Source: Patiria miniata (Eukaryota; Echinodermata; Asteroidea; Valvatida; Asterinidae). Taken from it: 64,000 nt of DNA. The notes under the pieces are model-generated. The model saw only the letters and a program-made list of their open reading frames with translations. It was not told the DNA's origin and made no database searches. A program made the position numbers and the translations under genes. Of the stretch, positions 59,110 through 64,000 are shown in pieces (the stretch's first letter is position 1; the number at the start of each line of letters is the position of its first letter). Location: contig NW_024037075.1 of the NCBI RefSeq assembly GCF_015706575.1, positions 11,779,746 through 11,843,745 of the forward strand, in the 5' to 3' direction.

Positions 59110-59420
59110 GGTGCTCGAGTCAATCAAGCTGGTGTCCATGAGCAAGCCACTTTACCCTCATTTGCCTCTCAGGCCCCGCCCGTATAGGGTGGAGAAGGGT
59201 CAAACGAGCACTGGCATAACCGGGGAGCAGGTCAACTCGGTCCCAAACCAACTCGGTCCGAGTTGATTTGGGACCGAGTTGAGCTGGGACCGAGTTGACA
59301 TGGGACCGAGTTGACCTTGGACCGGGTTGACTCGGACTGAGTTGGTTTGGGACAGAGTTGACCGTGGATACTGGGAGAAACCTGCGATGGACTGCAGGCA
59401 TCCCATCTGGGGGAAAACAT
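59110..59420 (+). repeat. GGGCAAG-CACTTT family element interrupted by the minisatellite
   Basis: The left part has GAGCAAGCCACTTTACCC and the right part GGGAGAAACCTGCGATGGAC then GGCATCCCATCTGGGGG, with the 16-bp repeats between. Confidence 0.45.
59231..59362. repeat. 16-bp minisatellite with an internal inversion
   Basis: Units like GGGACCGAGTTGANNT repeat about six times; the first two units are inverted, making a palindromic centre CTCGGTCCGAG near 59258. It is embedded in a GGGCAAG-family repeat (59110-59420). Confidence 0.8.
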
Positions 59421-61528
59421 GTTCTCAGTTACAAAGAAATCTACAGATAAAGATCGGCTTGATGAGCCATCTAAGCTACGGTCTCAAATTTTATAATCAG
59501 GACAATCGTTCGAGAGACAAGCACTATCAGATTTAATGCTTTTCCTTTTATTGAATAAATTAAATAAATGGGGAATGTTAGTTATTAAACTGGCATGAAT
59601 TCAGCTTCTTGAAAAAAAAAGTACACCAGGTTCGAGAGAAAAAAATATCCGCGAATTAAAAGGATATCTATATTCATAATATGAATGCCCTCGGGGGTTT
59701 CATTGTGTTAACTAGCAACAAATTAAAAATTGGCACCTGCCAGTTCAGAGAGATCACAAGTCAAGCTCCCGATATGGGCCCGGGACGGCTCAGCAAAAAC
59801 TTCAAAGATCGGAGCAGGGCGTGTTTTCCTTGTTGATTCAGCGGCAATAATTGTCTTGAAAGTTGGTACTTTTTCCCCCTCCCCGTATCTTGTTGATGTT
59901 CCGTCTCTCCCCTCAGGGTACTCCAGAAACCTCCCGCCTGCACGCGACCGGCGGAATAGGATCGTAATCATCGGGACTTTTATTACCGCTAATCCCGTGT
60001 TATGTGATTGGGCCCATCCCCCTTTTTTTTTTCTTTTTGGAGTACGGCCGCACGCGCGACGCGTTTCTCCCGTGACTTTCACCGCCTCTGTCGCGCTGCG
60101 GCGCGCCGGTATCGAACCAGCTTTAGTCTCGCCGTCCGGCCCGGTGCGGTGCGGTGCGGAGAAAAAAAATTAATACATTATCCTACGAGGAAATATTAAT
60201 TACGGGGGTGAAAACTATTGGTGCTCATATACATTACATGCAGATAAGAGGAAAGATATACACATCCCTTGATGGGTTGGTGCACGTGCGATGTCAGTTC
60301 CAACCTCATCTATCGATTGATATAGTAATTACCAGGCAAATATATCGTCTCGCCGGGGCTCGCTTTGGAAGACCTCGCCCTTCAAACACGCCGTCTATAC
60401 CACGGCCGTTCTAAGCGGCGACCGACGGCGTTGACACTGCTCTTTTCTTGGCATCTTTTTTTGGCAGGGCATTGTCTTAGCCCGGGAATGTCCTCCCCCG
60501 GCCGGCGCGCGAGTGGCTACAGAAACCCTCCAGCTCCCCATTGTCCAAGTCCAACATCCCATATCATAAACCCTCATGATTAACAAACTGCAATTAATAA
60601 TTCCCGTATTTTTTTTCTTTTTGTTAACTCAACCGATTGTACAATAACACACAACCCGCTTGTCATATTGTTTTTAGTTCCATGACATGACACCCCCCCC
60701 CCCTGCCAGTAGCCTATCACCAGAAGAATTTCCCCCTTCAGTTTTCCCTTTGTTTTGGAGCACCAAGACGGAAAATTCGACGTGCGCGGCCACTTCGAGG
60801 TTTGTTTATTCCCCACCCCGCTTTCTTTTCAAAACCGCCCCGGCTCTAGCTCGTGCCAAGCCCCCGTTGTTTATTCCTCTACAACGGGCCGGCAATTAAA
60901 ACCTTCAGAAATTATTAATAATCAACGATGGTTCGGAGACAATATAATGAAATAATAAAAAACCGCAGGCCCGACCACAAAGCATCACCTATAAGTCCAT
61001 CGGAGGCAATTCGACCCACGTGCGGGCTATTTTGTTTTCAATCATTGAGCGGCAATAAATTCGCGCGCGCAAATAAAAAAAAACTATTGCCTGCCAAAAG
61101 TCAGTCGCCTCGCCCCGTGTACGCGCGCGCGCTCCTCGCCGACTATCGAGTCAATAGCTCCCGGTACAGTAATCAATATTTTTGAGTGTAAAGTCGAGGC
61201 GAGTGTTCCTTATTCCTCGGTCTTTGGGAGATATCGGTTACGGGACGAGCACAGCGGAGGGAACTGCTGAAATATTCAGAATAAGATAATATTGACATGA
61301 ATTAATTTGCTTTTTTTGTGTGGCCCTCTACTCTAGGTGCGTGCAGTTCGGCTGCCCAAGGTCTCGCACGGTCGGCTTTGACCGTCTGTGATAAAGAAAC
61401 GACAATTCGGTCAGATTTCTTTGAAAACAAATATTTCCTTGGTCATTTCTGAATTTATTTTTATCACTTTGTTCATCTTTATGTTATTCCGTTTCTTTGC
61501 TCAAAGGCATTGTTTATCAAGACATAAC
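59421..61528. other. Mixed GC-rich and homeobox-motif-rich block
   Basis: Alternating CpG-rich patches (60030-60170, 60340-60520, 61050-61150) and AT-rich homeodomain-like words (AATTAATAATT, ATTATTAATAATCAA). It looks like conserved non-coding DNA. Open frames on both strands at 59723-60173 lack any family resemblance and are not called. Confidence 0.4.
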
Positions 61529-61532
61529 TTAA

Positions 61533-62099
61533 AGGGCCATGCAATGTCATTTTTTTTTAATGCAATCCTTGAAAATGCACCTTTGTGTTCCATAGCACCT
61601 GATTTTCAATTTTTGTTTTGCCATTTCCAAGGGTATTTTGGTGCCTTTTTTGGTTTTTATGTTAGAATATATATTTACATTTTCATGAGCAAAAGTGCGA
61701 TGTCATTTCAGGCAGAAACCTCAATGTTACAGTTATTTCAGCACCAAAAGTTGCCAGAATTTGGGATATTTTGCTGTCGTGAATTTTCTGTTCTTTGGTG
61801 ATTCGTGGTTGTGTCAGTGCATGTACAAGGCAGTAAGCCAATGAGCAAACTTTTCTCATAAATGTTTTCAATGAGCACATTTTTGGGGTTCACAACTTGC
61901 ACAGAAAACCCCTAAAACTGAACAGTGTCTTCCTCAAATGACATCACAGCAATAGCGCCCTCAGTTGTCCGGAAAAGCATGGAGAATTTTTAATAGATTC
62001 AAGTGCACTTTTCAATAAAATGAACCAAAAAGTTATGTCTAAGAGGGGTAGAAAGTTGCACAAAATGTGTTCCTAAGAAAATTGTATCTCATGGAGCCT
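61533..62099 (+). mobile_element. TTAA-flanked MITE-like element, family 3
   Basis: AGGGCCATG near the left end matches CATGGAGCCT near the right; TTAA is at 61529-61532 and 62100-62103. The exact right end is uncertain because a second inverted match, AAGTTATGTCT, lies inside. Confidence 0.5.
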
Positions 62100-62197
62100 T
62101 TAATGCTTATCACTTGTCCATTCTGCAATAGTCTCGTTGTATTTCTCAATAAGGTTTCAGTATAGGGCCTACAGGTGTTTGCATGACGTAAAAATGA

Positions 62198-62760
62198 CAG
62201 TGTTGTAGTCGAGTACTCTTTTTCCGAGTACCGAGTACTGCCGAGTACTTAGGTTACCGAGTACGAGTACTTGTATTTCCGAGTACATGTTCAGCAGGTC
62301 TCCGAGTGCGAGTACTGGTTCTTCCGAGTACGAGTTGTATTCTGGGTACGAGTACGAGTACTTCTATTTCCGAATACGGCCAAACAGCAAATGGTTCATT
62401 GTGCGTAATTGGCCCAGGCCCAGTCAAACCAATATACAGACCCACTCACGGCTAGCTAGTAAATGCGTTTGTCCGGACATGCACAGAGAAAAATCAGGAA
62501 ACTTGGACTTCTCTACAAGCCGATCAACCATTTCCAACTGAAAATATCGACAATAAAATAAGGCCGTGGTAAGTCAAGCTATAAATGCCATATTTTTTTT
62601 CGAGTACTGCCATTCGAGTACGAGTACTTTGATGATCGTGTACAATTTCGACACGTCGAGTACGAGTACTTTGACATTCGAGTTCGAGTTCGAATACTCT
62701 GAAACAAAGTACTTGAGTAGTACTCGAGTATGTGTACCGAGTACGAGTGCTACAACACTG
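62198..62760. mobile_element. hAT-like MITE with CGAGTAC subterminal repeats
   Basis: Ends CAGTGTTGTAG and CTACAACACTG are flanked by a perfect 8-bp duplication AAAAATGA (62190-62197 and 62761-62768). Both subterminal regions are packed with CGAGTACGAGTACTT-like words, probably transposase-binding repeats. Confidence 0.85.
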
Positions 62761-62768
62761 AAAAATGA

Positions 62769-63549
62769 CTTTCCCTCGACCAGAGTTATACCCTATTTTA
62801 AAAAGTAGGCCGCATTGTACCGAAGGACGAAGGACATCTGTGTCGTATTCTTCTAATTGAATCGAGCACATGGAAAATGTTTTTGTGCAGAGCCTCCCCC
62901 CCCCATCCCCCCTCACGATTCGTGTTTAGTCGAGCGTTTAGTATCTCGAACGCGTGCAGTTCACGCGAGACAATACCAAATAAAAAAAACCAAAACGCCG
63001 TTTCTTAACTGCTAATACATACTCATCTATCTTAACCAGCCCACTGACATGGCCCATTGAAGTTTACACAAACGAGACGATGTTCCATGTTCGAAACGAT
63101 GTTCGAATCATGTTTTAATTGTTGAGCTTTGAGGCAGCCCCACGCGAACATGAAAAGAGACCGAAGCTGCTTGAATATAGACAGGCCAATTTCTACTAAA
63201 GACGAGAATCGTACATAATAACTTGCGGTTTTATGGGCCTGTTATATTATTCGCAAATTTCATATTCCGAATGAGACATGTTTTCAGTTGCTTTGTATAT
63301 CAGCAATTGGTATATTTATTCAGGCAGGTGCGAAGGAGGCCGTAAGCCTATTTCGCAACTTGACATACATAATTTATTCCAACTAACAAGACATATAGCT
63401 CTTGGAGAAAACTCAATGTTCGAATATTTATTGTGAATGATAGGCTGCAGTGAAAATAAATTGCAGCGAAAACGAAATCAAGTGCATCATAACTGCATGG
63501 TACCTGAAGCGCAAGTTATGTGGGCATACTTATTCATATACTCGGGTTG
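62769..63549. other. Right-hand end, nothing recognised
   Basis: Plain AT-rich sequence without repeat or coding support. Confidence 0.5.
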
Positions 63550-63715
63550 AGTCCGTCCTGAGAGTTTGGGGTGCGTGTGTCCATGGGCACGACACTTTGT
63601 CATGAATTGCGTTTCCCTCGACAGTATAACACTGATACCCGCGGGGGACACCAAGTTTGTTGTGTTGTGATGGACGAACTTCAATCGGCCATCCGGGATT
63701 CAAGTTGACAATTTT
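63550..63715 (+). repeat. Fragment of GGGCAAG-CACTTT repeat family
   Basis: It contains CATGGGCACGACACTTTGTC followed by a weakly similar body. Confidence 0.35.
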
Positions 63716-64000
63716 AACTATGAAGGACTCGGTAAATTAAAGACGGTGAACACAGACTTTTTCCGTACTCAAATAATTTATTAATTAAACAGAACAAGAC
63801 CGAATCCATAAATACACAAACTGCAGTCTACAGGGAGCTATGGTGACCACACTCCTCTGGAACACAGACAACCAGCGTGGGGCCAGACCGTGGGTTTTAT
63901 ACAGAATTAATACGGCTGGGTTATATAATCAAATTCCAAGGGATACAGTGAAACCGGATTAAGGAGCACATGTACTCGTTCCGCAATTACGTAAGTAAAT

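Noticed and set aside
59723-60173. Overlapping long frames on both strands
   Set aside because: No recognisable domain; both strands open because of CpG-rich composition and few AT stops.

Overview
The window is intron-rich animal nuclear DNA. Its one recognisable host gene is the 5' half of a class IIa histone deacetylase (HDAC4/5/7/9 family), read on the minus strand. The identification comes from exon translations. In order they give a glutamine-rich coiled-coil region, the MEF2-binding helix, the FPLRKTAS 14-3-3 region and the basic nuclear localisation segment. The catalytic domain would lie off the left edge. The organism is probably a marine invertebrate deuterostome, perhaps an echinoderm. 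This rests on a single HDAC4-like gene with long introns, many tRNA-derived SINEs and MITEs, frequent ACATGTAC words and long C/G homopolymers. The species call is weak.

Gene layout, right to left on the minus strand. Five shared coding exons were placed with splice sites and phases that agree throughout: 6119-6051, 4953-4748, 3618-3489, 1359-1114 and 139-14. Upstream are several mutually exclusive candidate start exons (8825-8790, 9374-9282, 21699-21677 and more weakly 50939-50930). All end in the same phase (one base of a split codon), so any of them can join the exon at 6119. Possible untranslated first exons or promoters lie near 50,020-49,899, 53,830, 54,320 and 7,830-7,730.

The rest of the window is regulatory and intronic DNA. 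It carries at least seven exact copies of the MEF2 site CTATTTTTAG plus several degenerate ones. Class IIa HDACs bind and repress MEF2, and mammalian HDAC9 is a known MEF2 target, so this looks like a negative feedback loop written into the locus. A 310-bp inverted duplication (13.23-14.50 kb) carries one such site in each arm. A similar cis-module with MEF2-like sites occurs at 16.65 and 32.95 kb. An RFX/CRE cluster lies at 51.6-51.9 kb.

Interspersed repeats are mostly small non-autonomous DNA transposons. They include several TTAA-flanked families, PIF/Harbinger-like elements with TTA target duplications, a mariner-like fold-back, hAT-like elements (one with a perfect 8-bp duplication) and other fold-backs. 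There are also short tRNA-derived SINEs and one small fragment that may come from a transposase-like gene. No rRNA, functional tRNA or CRISPR feature was seen, and no second intact host gene.
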